Shown here: piece by piece, positions 33,985-47,248 of the stretch
Position numbering within the stretch: position 1 is the stretch's first letter
Layout: each line of letters starts with the position of its first letter
From: Oxytricha trifallax
Taxonomy: Eukaryota > Ciliophora > Spirotrichea > Sporadotrichida > Oxytrichidae
Reading direction: 5' to 3'
NCBI GenBank assembly: GCA_000711775.1
Contig: ARYC01000461.1
Coordinates: forward strand, 92,172 to 156,171
DNA: 64,000 nt
Position numbers and translations under genes: made by a program
Notes under the pieces: generated by a model
Seen by the model: the letters and a program-made list of their open reading frames with translations, nothing else
What the model was told of the DNA's origin: nothing
Database searches by the model: none

Positions 33985-35212
33985 AAGTGCTGCGAACTAT
34001 CCTAGCATTTCTCGAACTATTATATTAGCGATGAAAATCACTAGTTTTGGTTAGAAAGCACTATCAAGAAATACAACTTTAAATGATTAAAAGTTCAATA
34101 TTAGTATTGTAAATATCTTATATTTATTTATTTGTTTTACTTTTATTTCATGATTTAAAAACTATTTTGGAGACAATAAATACATTGAAGTTTTATATAA
34201 TGTTTATTAATTTTATTTTATAAAATTCTTTTCTATAAGTAAACACTTTGGAAATATTTAGTTTTTTATAATTAAATTAAAATCTTAATTAAAGAAGTGT
34301 ATAAAGTGCTTTAATAATAAATTATAAATAATGACATTTTCTTATAAAAAAAGAAAATGTTTAAAAAAACAGATTGAAATTCTCTTTTGAAAGACAGCAG
34401 GAAGCATATAAAAATTTATTATATGAAGTTACTGTGAATAATTTATTTATTATTACAATATATGTAATAATTTTAAATATTATATATTTTAAATAAAATC
34501 ACTAAATCGAATTCATATATTCTCATAGAACTAAAAAACTATGACTACTATTGTATCTTGAAGGAAAAGTTATTATATATATATATATCAGAAACTTGAT
34601 GATATTGTTAATTATATCCTTTATCAATTTCTTCCTCTATTGTTTCATATATTCAAATTTTTTCTTCATTCTTCTATTCTTTTCTTGTTGTTTTCTTTCT
34701 ATATTTGACGCCTTATATCGGCTTCTCTTAAAATTGTTGTTTAATTTTAAATTATAATATTTATAAAGTCTTAATAAGTATATAGTTACGTAAACTTGGT
34801 TTATTGTAGATATCATGTTTCATATGACAGCATTTAAAAGTTTTAGTAATACTTTTCAGTAATACTATATAGTGAAATTAGAAATTAGCTTAAATTCTAT
34901 GCAATATGGATAATTTGATGATATATTTTTAGTATTAAAATTTACTATTGCCTAATCATATATAGCTTTTTAACTATAGCTTTAAGTTACAAGGGATTAC
35001 ATTTTCTATGTGTCTCATCTACTAAAAATCATTCATTTAGAAAACATTCTTAATTAAAGCTATGCTCATATATAATTATATATTTAAACCATAATACTTT
35101 TAATTTCAATCTATAATTTGTTTTTTAAGTATTTATTAATCAAATAATGCTTAATTGTGCGAACGACAAGTAAGGGAAGAAAAAAATTAATAAATATAAA
35201 CAAAGATATTAC
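33985..35212. other. AT-rich DNA
   Basis: Includes an AT dinucleotide run near 34575-34590. An open hydrophobic frame at 34551-34757 (Phe/Leu/Ile-rich) is low complexity and not accepted as a gene. Confidence 0.4.
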
Positions 35213-35710
35213 AAATACTGATTAATTCAAAGTTTTGAAGGACATGGCCCTCCGAGATCAATGCACTCCTATTATTTCTACGCAATCAACAACTGAGGCT
35301 AGATTGCCACATACTAGATCTCCTAAATGGAGAATGACTATCCTCAGGATAATATTAATCCAATACATCATGAACTCAATTGTTTGACTAAGCAGAAAAA
35401 TAATTTACAACAAAAGAAAAATAAAACCAACTTTTGCACTATTTAAGCCGCAGACAACTAACAAAAGAGAAATAGTATTATTATAGTTTCACCAGTAAGA
35501 TAGCTTCTAATATGTTATTAATTTAATGAAGTAATTATCTTATTTATAGCATTCAATTAAATATAAATTATATTAATTTCAATGGAAATATCTTTGACTA
35601 ATTTTATCCTATTATACGCTTAATTACTATTAATTAATGTTAAAGATAGGTCATAGTTAAATGATATTGCGGAAGTTTGTTTGATAATTATTTTATTTCA
35701 GATTTAGTGA
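35213..35710 (+). pseudogene. Plus-strand ORF with one in-frame TGA
   Basis: A single phase reads GHGPPRSMHSYYFYAINN, then TGA at 35294-35296, then GQIATYQISQMENDYPQDN and HHELNCLTKQKNNLQQKKN, on to TGA 35708-35710. An ATG at 35327 (MENDYPQDN) gives a 127-codon alternative start. The composition of the two sides is alike, as if one TGG had become TGA. The coding character fades after about 35520. No family recognised. Confidence 0.42.
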
Positions 35711-36192
35711 TATTTTTATCTGTCTACCATACTTAATTGGCTGTTCTCTCATTAATTAGAGCAACAAATATTCGTTATAATTTGTTTTGAACTTTGAGTA
35801 TTTAAATTAAGTTACTATTCTGAAGTAAATATACTTATTAAATAAGATTTTCTTATGGATTTTTCTTTGTGTCATCTCTTATTTTGCTTTTAAGAGTGAT
35901 TTTAGATATCCTTTGATGTGTGAACTTAAGCATCAAATATTTACGCTAAATCATGTTAACATTTTGAGGTATTATTAACTGTAAATATATCAATCTAAAA
36001 TTGCTGTTGCGCAGATTTGTCAATGAAAATTTAATAAAATACTATCATAATATACTACATATTATATATTTTTATTCCATTATGAATTTCTTCTTTTAAT
36101 TTAATTGTGAAGTAAAACTATAATAATTATAAAGGCTAGTATAAAAAATCACTAAAATAAATATAGTTAACTAAGCGTTTTAGATATTTTAA
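35711..36192. other. AT-rich spacer
   Basis: Nothing recognised. Confidence 0.35.
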
Positions 36193-36600
36193 TATTGGAG
36201 GAATTAATACATTTGATTTGCGAAATTAAATAATAAATAATTAAATATAGATTTAAATCTGTGGCAGTTGACTTTTTTGAAACCTAGACAATATTGTTTT
36301 TACTTGTTCGATAGGGAATTCAAAATCAGCTGTACTTTTCTATTAGCGGTACTCTATCGCATTCTCAGAGCGAAATGACATGAGGTTAATTTCTGAGGAT
36401 ATTTTAAGTTGATTTTTATGCCAAAATTAACCTTATGTTATTTCGCTCTGGGAATGCGATTGAGTACCGCTAATAGAAAAGTCCAGCTAATTTTGAATTA
36501 CCTATCGAACAAGTACAATATTGTTTAGGTTTCAACAAAGTTAACTGCCACAGATTTAAATCTATATTTAATTATTTATTATTTAATTTCCTTAATTATT
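36193..36600. mobile_element. Foldback element (MITE family A), diverged copy
   Basis: Inverted arms of about 150 bp share the family boxes GTGGCAGTT, AGCGGTACT and ATCGCATTC with copies at 18408 and 57153, but at much lower identity. The left end TATTGGAGGAATTAATACA still resembles the family end; the right end is degraded. This is an older insertion. Confidence 0.75.
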
Positions 36601-36639
36601 AAAACATAATACGAGGACTCAAAGGACACTCAATGTTAA

Positions 36640-38200
36640 TCACTTGAAGGATTAATTACCCTTTAAATATTATATAAGCCATGTCTTGTCTTTCTCCTTT
36701 TTCTTTAACCTGTTTGCTATCTTGATGATTACGAGTCTGTTGTTTTTCATTTGCAGCTTATCTTTTCTCTTTTTCCATCTCGAGATTCCCTTCCACAAAA
36801 AATTTATCAGTTATTTTAAATCTTGCAAGTCGATTATAAACTTGTGGTAAAATCTGACATTTCTGAAATGTTTCTGAATCTTGTGAGTATTATTAACTTA
36901 GTAGTGAGTAATGTTACACAAATACTTGGTCAGTTACTTTAAGCTTGGGACTATAGTTTGAGTTAGCATTTTGTAGCTGTATAAACCTGCATCTGCATAG
37001 AGATGTATCTTGTCTTACTTATAAATGTTGTCAAGATGTATCTCATTAGCATTTATCTTACAGACTAGGACTTTTTCGTCATCAGGATATTGAATTCCGC
37101 TTGTTGCTCTTTTGTTAGCTCGTGCCAGTACTACCTATATTTTCTAATGGAGTACAACCATTTTAGGTATTAATCAAAACATTTACTATAATAGTTATTT
37201 AGTTTAGAACCTTCGTCATTTTAGTAGTCTTTTTCCAAAATCTATTTAAAATAAAGCTTCTAGATCTATTAGTTAGCGCTTTTAATGGATAGTAGTTTAA
37301 GTAGTGACTACTTATTTCTTTCTGATAATTGTTTAACATCCAATATTTTTTAAGAAATATCTTCTGAGTTGTCTATTATTTGCCTAAAGACTTTCTGATG
37401 TTGATTTGATGACGTGTAAATTTAGATAAGTGCGTCGTCGTCTTCAAAATGCTGATCAATCCCGATGATTAGATGGAATATCTTTTCGAGATTATTATTA
37501 AATAGGAAAATCCTCTTTTTGGTCTTAATTGCTGTGACTGCCTATTTAATAGTGGCCTATAACTCCATTTTAGGCTTCTTCATGCAGAAGACTGCATATT
37601 CCATCAGAGTGACTAGTCTCTCTCTTTTGATTTATTTAGAGAGTTTCTGTCATTTAAGATAGCCTTTAGTTTGGATATCTCTTCAGACGTCTCAACATCT
37701 ACACTCCTTATGGTATCGATTGCCTTAAGTAAAAGATTTAAATGAGATACCAGGGAGTTGAGAAGAATGAGATGTGTTCTATCTTCATCTTTTGTCACTG
37801 TCGACTTTACTTTTGAAGAGGTCTGAAGTTTACTTCAGGTAAAGGTCAATAAGTTATTATGGATTCTTTTTGTCTATCCAGATCTCCTTAATCTCTTTGT
37901 TAGTGCTAACCATGATGTAAGATTATTATTTGATAAGTTATGGGAGTGAGATCCATCTTAGCTTGTAGATTTAGAAGATGTTGGCGCCTTCAAAACCCTT
38001 ATGAGCTTGTTTGTTTTTCCTGCTCTTAAATTTCTATTTACCTTGATCGATAGGTGCTGATTTTTTATAAACTATTTTCTAGCTTTCTTCATCAAAGCTA
38101 AATCTTAGTTGTCTTGGGTTCTTTCTCCTACTGTTAACCTTTCGAAGTAAATGTGAATGAGAAGCTTTTAAATTTTAATTTAAAAATTATTTATAATTTA
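36640..38200 (-). CDS. Long minus-strand gene, unknown protein
   Basis: About 1.5 kb of coding character on one strand, in four successive phases. 38200-37785: NSRRKNPRQLRFSFDEES, then KKNPQQLIDLYLKQTSDLF. 37800-37604: VTKDEDRTHLILLNSLVSHL and SVDVETSEEISKLKAILND. 37604 to about 37085: MEYAVFCMKKPKMELQ, then IGIDQHFEDDDALIQIYTS and KCFDQYLKWLYSIRKYRQYW. The last: QYPDDEKVLVCKINANEIHL, HLYADAGLYSYKMLTQTIV, ending at TGA 36640-36642 in a Lys-rich tail. Phase changes near 37795, 37605 and 37085 may be introns, MDS junctions or decay. No domain recognised despite the length. Confidence 0.55.
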
Positions 38201-38645
38201 ATTTCCCAAATTAAATGTATTCATTCCTTCAATATTGATAAAATAATAGAAAAAATCAGAAAATATTTTTACAGAAATAAAAAAAATGGCATTAATTTAT
38301 TATTTAGAAATTTAATTATATTTACTAATCAAAAAAATGAAATAATTAATTATAAATGAATCCTCTTATTTTTTAAACATAAGGATATTAATTATGCATT
38401 TTATATATTTTATTTATTTTTGAATTTCTTGATTCTTTTTAAGATTCTATGAAGTGTCCTAATAATCGAGATATTTGTAATATCGTAGAAATGTTATGAA
38501 TTTAAGTGTATAGTGAAATTAGAGGCAAAGTAAAATAAGCTTATTTGTCAACCTATAATTTAGATTTGTAAGTAGAATTATAAATTATTATGCTGATGTA
38601 ATTAATAGAAGAAGATGAACAAAATTATCGTTAATATTCAAGATT
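38201..38645. other. AT-rich spacer
   Basis: Nothing recognised. Confidence 0.35.
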
Positions 38646-38918
38646 TATAAAAACCCAATAGATCATATAAGATACGAAGATTGGGGTTAAGAACAAATTA
38701 ATTAAGAATTAATTTTTACTGGCTGAAAATTAAATTTAAAAAGGAAAAAAAATCAAATTTACAAGCCCTAATAGGATTATTTTATAAGGAGAATTAATTT
38801 AATCAATAATTTTAATAATTAGCCCAAACATAGAAATTATACGCAAATAATAGTTAATTTTTCATTTAATTGTTCTTAGCCCCAATCTTCGTTTCTTAAT
38901 ATATCTATGGGATTTATA
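38646..38918. mobile_element. Foldback element (MITE family B), copy 1
   Basis: About 270 bp with inverted ends (TATAAAAACCCAATAGAT left, complement right) and a conserved subterminal box CGAAGATTGGGG. Shared with copies at 57730 and 60893. This copy is the most diverged. TA-type flanks are likely. No coding capacity. Confidence 0.75.
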
Positions 38919-40133
38919 CTGCTTTACAATATTGAGAAATAAGGAAAAAATTATTATTTTTAAGAGAGATAATGCCTCAATACAATAATGTCAGCATTAT
39001 TATAAATACACTCTAAATTTAGACACACGTAATAAGAATGTTCTAACTTTTTGTTCATAACATGTTATTGTCATTTTATTAAGAAACCTACATTTAAATT
39101 TATTTGAAAGTTATTGAGTAATTTTGATTAAATGGATTTACTTACTATATTCTACGTCAACTCATGAATTACATCAACACTATCCTGATGATAAGAAAAC
39201 TCTAAAATTATAAGTCTTAAATATACTTCCTCACTAATTAAATGCAACAATACTTAAAACGTCTATAACTCTGCGCGTTTTGAAGAAAAGACATAACAGA
39301 TTTCATATTCGTGCGAGCTCAGCTTAGTCTCAAGGGCCAGAATCTTTAAATTCGGGAATCTTTATGAAAATTAAATTTGAAAATGCAACTTTTCGGGGAA
39401 AGATTTCGGTCAGGCACAAATTTTAAGAAAATCCAAAAATGACAAAATTACCCCTTCATAACTTATGCAAATGCCACTACATCTTGTGTTCCGGTGTTAC
39501 ACTCTTACTAAGGAGCCTGAATTTAGTGGATTTGCTTAATTCAAGGTCAACTAATTATTTTACCTCCCTTGAAACTCTAAAATTCGATATTTAACATACT
39601 TGTTCATCAAATTCCATAATTAAACTTTAAATGCATGTATCTTTGCCTTTTTGAGGATAAATTAGTTATCATTTCATATTCGACCTTAGCGAGGTCTAAA
39701 TAATAATAGTATCATCATCTTGGGTTGAGCTTAGAAAGTCATAATACAATTATTTAATAAGTGATCTATTTCCCAGGGTCCGTGATCATATACGAGAATT
39801 TATATTAAAAAAATAATTCAAAATTTGGCCATGATAATAATTTATTATCAAAGAGGTCAAATTGAGATGATTTATTTAAATTCAAGTCACCTTATCAATT
39901 TTATAAGAATTAGCCGATGCATTAGAAACAATAAAATTTAATTTCTACCATTTTTCAAATAAAATTCTTTAATTTAACTTTAGATGTATGTATCCTTTAT
40001 CTTTTTAAAGATATTACAATGCAAACTCATACTTGTGCTTAACGAGGTCTAATTAACTTGAATCATAATTTTAAGAATGTTTCTATAATTTGAGTCATTT
40101 TTTTATTATTCTTTGCTATCAGAGTCAATAGAA
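38919..40133. other. AT-rich DNA
   Basis: A GC-richer patch around 39290-39560 has no convincing frame. Confidence 0.35.
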
Positions 40134-40290
40134 ATAGATGCTATTGTTGCAGTAAGAGAAGAAACCAAGGAGGAGAAAAGTTATAAGAGGAAGAAAGGTA
40201 AGAGATGACAGCTCCTAATATAGATTTTTAAATGTGACTTATATATTCATTGACTTAACTCTTAAACTTATTTTTATATACTTTCACTCT
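40134..40290 (+). pseudogene. Remnant of TBE 22-kDa gene (C-terminal end)
   Basis: Corresponds to 1430-1545 of copy 1 in reverse orientation, including the GGAGGAG / purine-rich tail and the spacer to the transposase. Only the last few dozen codons survive. Confidence 0.6.
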
Positions 40291-40299
40291 CCCTTCCTT

Positions 40300-41310
40300 A
40301 GCACACATAAGCCAACTAAATATCTACTCTCTTCGCTGAACTTTTTATAAAATCAACTGTATCGATAGGTAGGTCGTGCATCAGGTGGTACAGCAGCAAT
40401 TTCTTGTAATGACCTTTTGATATATCTCAGTAGAATTCAATACCATTAAACTATGGGCTGTAAGACAGTTTGAACACTGGTGTTATTCTAAGTTGTTCAT
40501 AGCCTTTCAATATTTTTTGTCTTATTAATCAGAAAGATATCAACGAATATTATAATCTTAATCAGGATACTTCTCTCTCAGCTGCTCTAAGAACTTAATA
40601 TACTGCTCGGTCTTAATTTAGCGAGGATAAAAAATATTTGTTTTTAAAACAGCATCCTCTCAAATACCTCCAAGAATTGCCATTTTTATAATTTGACTTT
40701 CTAGTTATATTCTTCTATATTACTCTGTCTCTTATACCACAAATTTTAGATGAAAGTATTTAAGGTAAACGCAGCCTCGTCAGCATTTATAAACTTAATA
40801 ATATTTCAATAAGCTCTCTGCATTAAATCGTAAATATAATTTAATTGTTATTGTAAAATGGCAGAATGAAATCAATCACTCTCTTCATACCATTCACAAC
40901 TTTGTTAAGTGATACCATTTCGTTTATAAATGTAAGCAACATACTATGTAAAGACTTTCAACTCAGAAAACTGGCGCTTAAACATAGTAGCTCGTTGGTC
41001 GAGAGAGAAGTGAGCCCAATTCTTCAAAAATTTTTCGTTGTAAAGATAGTCAATATGCTTCTATAGAAACTTTAAATTCATTATAGGCTAAAAATTCAGC
41101 TATTATTGCTTTAGTTACACAGCTTTCAAACAATGAGAGCGAACAGTTGATGGACTTCGTCTTAAAAAATAGCATAGCAATAGAGTTATTGATCAGTACT
41201 GGTTTGACTTATTTACTATACATATCACATTCATAGCGCAGTTTAAATACTAATTCTATATACTCTTCATCATAAAAAGACCCCAAAAGCTTGTAATTTT
41301 TGTCTCGCAT
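40300..41310 (-). pseudogene. TBE transposase of the truncated copy
   Basis: ATG at 41310 (MRDKNYKLLGSFYDEEY). Unlike copies 1 and 2, it reads in phase through RYECDMYSKQVKPVLINN, which shows that the early shifts in the other two copies are separate mutations. It then frameshifts near 41160 and again later. The first catalytic block reads INADEAAFTLNTF, so the Asp is kept. The end matches the residues around LMHDLPIDTV in the other copies. Dead copy. Confidence 0.82.
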
Positions 41311-41395
41311 TTAATTAATAACACCAACTACTAACAAATTCCCTACAAAATAAAGCACCTTATAAACCTTATTAAGGGGTTATGGGTTTTTGAAT

Positions 41396-42176
41396 AAATT
41401 CGTGTTTAATAGAAAGTGAAATTTAAATAGGGAAATTATCATTCGTTTTAAAGTCTTGTTATTGCATGTTTAAAATTAGTGGTGTAACTTATTCCATTTT
41501 ATTGTTTTCTATCCCAAATATTTTTTTTTCACACAATATAAAGAATTATCTATTTTTTTCTTAAATTTCCCTCTTATATTTTACAAAATTTTTTATTTAT
41601 ATTTTTTAAGCTTTAAATCTAATTCTTTTCTTTAATATATTTAAAAACTTGTAAATTAAATGTGTTAATTAATAATTATTTTATGCATTTTCTTTAAAAT
41701 ATGTTTTGTTTTATCAATAATGGAGATTTTATTAATATTTAAATTTGTCAAAATTCGCATAATTTATTATAAAACTATTATAAATATTTTGTTTATTTTT
41801 CTTAATAAATTTCCGAAGTATCATAAATTACCCTTCTAAACAATTTAAAATTATTTTGAGTTCCATGTGTATTTGTCTTATATTTAATCAATAATTTATT
41901 TTATCTTTAAGTTTCAAGTTTTTAATTGTCTTTTAATGTTAACTATAATCTTAATTATATTTTTCTCAATAAATAATGATCTTATTTTCAATAATTGATG
42001 ACAAAAATTTGTGTAATATAAATTTATTTAATATTTTATCCCTTATTTTAATCTATATTATTCAATATTTTTATTTTATGTATAAATTAATTTTTTTTAA
42101 TTTAAGATCTTTTGTAATTAAACTCTGTTATAACTTTCTTTTCATTTATACTTTTCCATATTTCTAATTCTACTTA
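41396..42176. other. Very AT-rich spacer
   Basis: No gene. An open frame at 41976-42167 is Phe/Ile/Leu-rich low complexity. Confidence 0.4.
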
Positions 42177-43200
42177 TATGATAATAATAATAATATGATC
42201 ATACTGAGGTCTCTAGGGACCCCCCATCTTAAATATATATGTTAATAGAAAAGAGTCTAGCCCTTTTTAGTTCATTATTATGTCTCTTTCATTTTCTGAA
42301 ATTGCGTCATAAGCATCTGAATCCTTTGTAGTACACTTTGATATTTTTGAATTTGTCAGGATCTTATTTTTCTTCAAAATTCTTTATGTCTAGAATGGAT
42401 CTTTTTGCCATCCTATGTAGTGTATTGTCTACTTTTAAACTTAGGATTCTCATACACAGTCTAAGTTTCAATTCATCTATGAGAGTTTATATAGCCTCTT
42501 AATAGTCCCACGTGATTGTTTCCTTTTTATTTACTAGAAATGGATATTTTTTTAAGAATTTTTAATATCTATATTGGTGTGAATAGTCAATATGAGGACA
42601 GTGATACCTTGTATGCATGATAGTTTGTCTATCCAGTCAATGTCTAGTTTGGGGAAAATTGATTTGACTCCTATGCACATATGTGAGCTGCTAACTATCA
42701 TGATTCAGCGAGGAATCACTGTATATTTTTGACAGTTTTGTTCCTATGGTGTTGATGTAATTTTATCTGAGGTTATTGTATTGAATTGACCCTATTTTCA
42801 TTTTGATTTGGATATCTTCAAACTGTTAGTCTAAAACTTAAGTTGTTTAGGGGATGTCAATCAAAGATGTGCCTGGTTTATCAATATTTTATTATAAAAA
42901 TTATGTTTTGTAATTAGTAAAATGTACTTGTAACTGTACTATTTTATCATAAATTATATGAATTATGCCTTTTTTATAAAGCTTTGATTGAGTTTTTAGC
43001 ACAAGAGCTTTATTCTAGGTTGGGAGATCTACATCTCTAAAATCTTTAGGATTTTTACTGTTATTATGATAATATCGAAACTAGATTTGTAGATTACTTG
43101 TTATAGAGGTTTATAATAGTTATCTTTCCACTATCTTACTTAAATTTAGTAAGTATTGCTCCATTGTTACTTATTTATAGTGATTTTTAACATCCATGCT
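42177..43200 (-). mobile_element. LINE-like retroelement, copy 2 (ORF2 C-terminal part)
   Basis: On the minus strand, the shared 3' stem-loop and (TTA)n tail (plus-strand ATA run at 42177-42195) end the element. Upstream, one phase reads RYHCPHIDYSHQYRYQKFL, KKETITWDYQEAIQTLIDEL and FKNIKVYYKGFRCL, ending at TGA 42307-42309. A Cys/His patch near the C-terminus is usual for LINE ORF2. Further upstream NKALVLKTQSKLYKKGIIH may be part of the reverse transcriptase, but the catalytic YxDD was not found. 5'-truncated and frameshifted. Confidence 0.58.
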
Positions 43201-44235
43201 GACAAACCGTTGAGACATAGCTCTAATACTGAATATGTTTGAATTATCATACTGGATTGATTTCTGATGGTTTCAAAGTCAAAAGAATGATTTAAAAATC
43301 AAATTAAACTATCTGGCTAACTTAAGCACCAGTATTAATATCCATTTAGCTTTGAATAAAAATAATAGTGGTTTCTAGATTCGTCAGTTTTAAATGATTT
43401 TTATCTTTGTCTATTTCAATTTATATACTCAAGTATTTTTAATTATAATATTTGAAATATTAATTTAAAATAAGTATCATCTAAATTATTAGAAGAGGTT
43501 GTAGATAAATGCACTAGAAAAAAAGACAAAAAATTAAATAATAACTCTATTGAATTATTCAAAGTAAACCTACCTGTTCTCTTTATCCGATTGAAAAACC
43601 CTGGTAGTAATGTGTGTCTTTCAATCTAACAGCAATTTGCCTCCTTTTATCCTTCCCTTATTTTATTTATTTATACCATTTTAGGTAATTCAAGTTCAGC
43701 TATCAACTTGTATTGTATCTTTTCCTGCTTAGTCTCTCATCTATTAATTTTTTTATTTTTGCACCCTCAACATTGATTATTTTTTAATTTAATAGCCTCA
43801 TCATCTAACCAATAAATAATTAAAATTTTAGCTTAAATTCAAGCAAAATATAAGACAATTTATGTTATTTAGAAATTTGATTATTCCACTCCCTTTATTC
43901 ATAATTAAATCAAGAACATGAATGATTTTATTATATTAAATGATATTTATTTAGCAAAAGATTTTAAGTAAATTTATTTAATTTTTTGCATGCAATCAAT
44001 TGTATTACAAAAGCCTTCTTTATATAGATAATTCATTCTAATTAAAAATATATAAACCACTTAAATTAAAATAAAAACTTTTAAAATGTTTTTTTTTAAA
44101 AAAATATCTTATAATTCTTCGTATTATATATGATAGAGATCTCTTTTTTTAAAAATCTTTTATAAAAACTAAGGAATATGAGTATCTTTAAATTTAGATA
44201 ATGAACATTTATCGTGATTGCTTATTATTAAATTA
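43201..44235. other. AT-rich DNA
   Basis: Nothing recognised. Confidence 0.35.
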
Positions 44236-44844
44236 GAAAGTTAATTGCTGGGTGAGGTACCAATCTCACTCAAGACTCTCTAATAGAGCTTTCTACTTCA
44301 CTAAGGCCTGCTGAGGATAGGCAGGGGTTGCTGAGTTCATCGCATTAGGGGCCAGTCGGCGGGGTTCAATCTGTCAGCTTCTACACTCCTCGAGTGGGCT
44401 GCACGCTAGGATTTCCCTGCTTTAGATGAGCTTCCTGGCGTGAGCTCAGTTTTCTATGTAATAGGGAGCAGGATGAAGGTGATGCTCATCCTTCAAAAGT
44501 GAGAAGATGAGAACCATAGAAGCCAACGATAATGATTTTTCTCCCACACCAGGTCAGGTTAATGAGGCAACCACAGCGAAAGGACAGAGACTACTATCTC
44601 AGCAGCGGTGGAACTTGGTAATAGTTTTCACCACCCTCCCTTTAATTCTTTACAGGAAGCTGATCTTTGAGAGCTCTGCGGGGGATACTCGAAGTTGCTA
44701 TGCACTTGGCTCTTATCTCGGATGCATCTCGGAAGCAAAGAAAGGTAGAATGGAGGCGAGGTGTTTTTCGGAGTTTTTTTATTTGACAACTTGCCACGTC
44801 ATTGATTGCTACGTCAACTCAATTCAGATACGTCACGACTAAGA
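44236..44844 (+). CDS. GC-rich coding island, unknown
   Basis: A sharp rise in GC marks an MDS-like island. Three phases are protein-like in turn: 44258-44425 (NLTQDSLIELSTSLRPAEDR), then GDAHPSKVRR near 44480, then 44507-44842 (MRTIEANDNDFSPTPGQVN, IFESSAGDTRSCYALGSYL). A 38-bp intron is possible at 44619-44656 (GTAATAG...TTTACAG); splicing it would end the frame at a TGA soon after. The order of the pieces cannot be fixed. No family recognised. Confidence 0.42.
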
Positions 44845-47248
44845 TTGATGATTTTTAGTATTAAACGTTAAATATGTTAAACTTAATTTGAGATTACTCA
44901 GTTACAACTAAAGCGAGATTGCTTTTCATCTTTGGTAAGTTATGTTGTGGCTCAATAATTATTATTCAATTTTCTTTTATTTTAATTGAAATAGTAAATT
45001 GTTTAGTTTTTAGTTTAATTCAATAATATTAAAATTGGCTATATTTTTTTTAAAATTAAAATTTACTTGTTAATTATTTTATTTAATAAGTTAGATCATG
45101 AAATTACTATGAATTATTATAGAATTTCTTTATAATAATTTAAGTAGTAATTATAAGTAAATAATAAGGATAATATAAAACTAGAAGAAGTAAGAAGGAA
45201 GTAATATGTCTTAATATTATTTTGTAATCTTATAACGTTCATAATATTAATTTATTTTATTCTTTTAAACAAGAAAATAAATAATCACATTAAATAGAAG
45301 TTTTATAAAGCATGAAAGGAGTTTTATTTATATCTTAAGTCAAATTTATGGTTAAATTAAAATGAAATTAGGAAATTTACTCCACTATTTATGCAATATA
45401 AATATCTTACTCTACCTATCTTTTGGTAAGATGGTTATTTTTATCGTAATCGATTTGAAGGTTTTATATTTAAATCTATGCATAGTAAATTTTCATGTTC
45501 AATTTATATAAATTTCATTAAAGCCATCTTGAGTCTCAAAGGCTAATGAATATAAAAAGCTACAGTAAAAGTACTTATTTGTCTTAAATTTTTTTAAATA
45601 TTATACCTGGAATATATTATAATAGAGAAATATTAATATTTAATTATTAAGAAATATATATAGATAACATCACAAGACTAATTCCAGCTAAAATGCACTG
45701 ATTTTACAAGCAAAAATGCAAGTTTATTTTAATAGAATTTTACAAAAGAAGTAAGTATTAATTTGCTATTAATGGATGCCTCAAAATTTTTCTAGAATTG
45801 GAAGCTAGAGATGATTTATTTTAAAATTTAATCTATTCTTTACAGAACCTACTTATTTTTCTTGAATTAAACTTAATAATAATCATATATCTTTATTATA
45901 AATAGCATTTAAACATATGAACTTTTTGCTACTTAATTACACTATTTGTAATAACTTTTCATTGTCATAGAAATATTTTTAATCACGGAAAAACAGAATA
46001 TAATTCTATATAGTTTCATCATGATCCTCCTTGCAATAAGGTAAATAAAAAAAAAGGATTACTCTTACTTATTAATTATTATTATTATTGTCTCAATAAA
46101 AATATATTGAAGATATTTATGGAGTTTATTAATTCGAAAGAGTGGAAAATAATGACTAAAGTATTGAATAATTGAGTATGTGGTAAACTAATTCGAAGTT
46201 AATTTTAGTTTTCGATATAAAACTTATTGTAAATAATCTTTAATTAAAACTATCGATGAATTTATTTAATATTAATAATATAATATAATATACTTCAAAT
46301 ATATTTTATTTTCTATTGAATATATTTAACAATAATTAATTATGATAAAATGCATCCTCAATTATTCCCCTCAATTGGATAGTTTAATTATAATTAATTA
46401 GTTAACAAGATTAACTTTATAAACAGTCATATTAGAGAAGAAATTATTCCAATAATATTCTAATAAAATCTTTTATGTCTTTGTTGATACCAAATTAAAT
46501 CAAGATTCTCCTTACATAACAATTTTAACTTCGAATTAACCCAGGAATATTGATATATTTAAAAACGAATGAAAACGTTTAGCAAAAATCAATGTGACAT
46601 AAATTTTAACAAAGTTTAATGCTAATTTATTAACGCTTTAAATAAAGAAATTTAATCAACTTTTTTTATATAGTTATACTATTAAAATTAATAGTTATTT
46701 AATTAAATTAAAATTCGTTTTCATCTAATGAATTTTGATATTTTTAAATCATTTCTTTTCAGCAAAAAGCATATTTCTAAGGTTAGCTAGTGTGCTTGCT
46801 CCAGATAAAAACATTGATTAGGAATTTGTTCGAAATTGATAATACATTACTATTTTATTAGAAATGCCTTAATACTTGTAATTAAATATGAATTTCTTAT
46901 ACTATAAAAATTACCCAAAACAGATAAGTTTTATTAAATTATTAATTTAAATATTTTTGCAAACAATCTATTTATTTGGTAAAGTTATAAATAATTTTAT
47001 AAACTACTAATATATTATTCCATTTTTATAGAATTTAAAATATTAAATTTATATTGTTTATACATTCTAAATCAATATTTTAAAAGAATATGTAAGGCAA
47101 TGTGGGAGAACTCAAAATTTTATAAAAATTTAAACATATTTATATATGCACTCTTTTCAAAGAAGAATTGGAATAATAAGTAACATTTGTCAAACTGATA
47201 ATTATTATCAAAGACATATCATACAAAATTTACTATTAGCTCTTCTGA
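44845..47248. other. AT-rich DNA, the longest empty stretch
   Basis: About 2.4 kb with no frame, element or foldback recognised. Confidence 0.4.

Larger units (their letters stand above)
40134..41392 (-). mobile_element. Truncated TBE, copy 3
   Basis: One end only. The outer repeat (about 41315-41392) is a mutated C4A4-type arm followed by AAT at 41393-41395. It keeps the transposase and the first part of the convergent 22-kDa gene, then stops near 40134. Sequence is closest to TBE copy 1. Everything beyond the 22-kDa C-terminus, including the other arm, is missing. Confidence 0.88.

Noticed and set aside
34551-34757. Plus-strand hydrophobic ORF of 68 codons
   Set aside because: Almost only Phe, Leu, Ile and Tyr from T/A-rich sequence; looks like low complexity rather than a membrane protein.
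41976-42167. Plus-strand ORF of 63 codons
   Set aside because: Low-complexity AT-rich sequence; no change in base composition from the surroundings.
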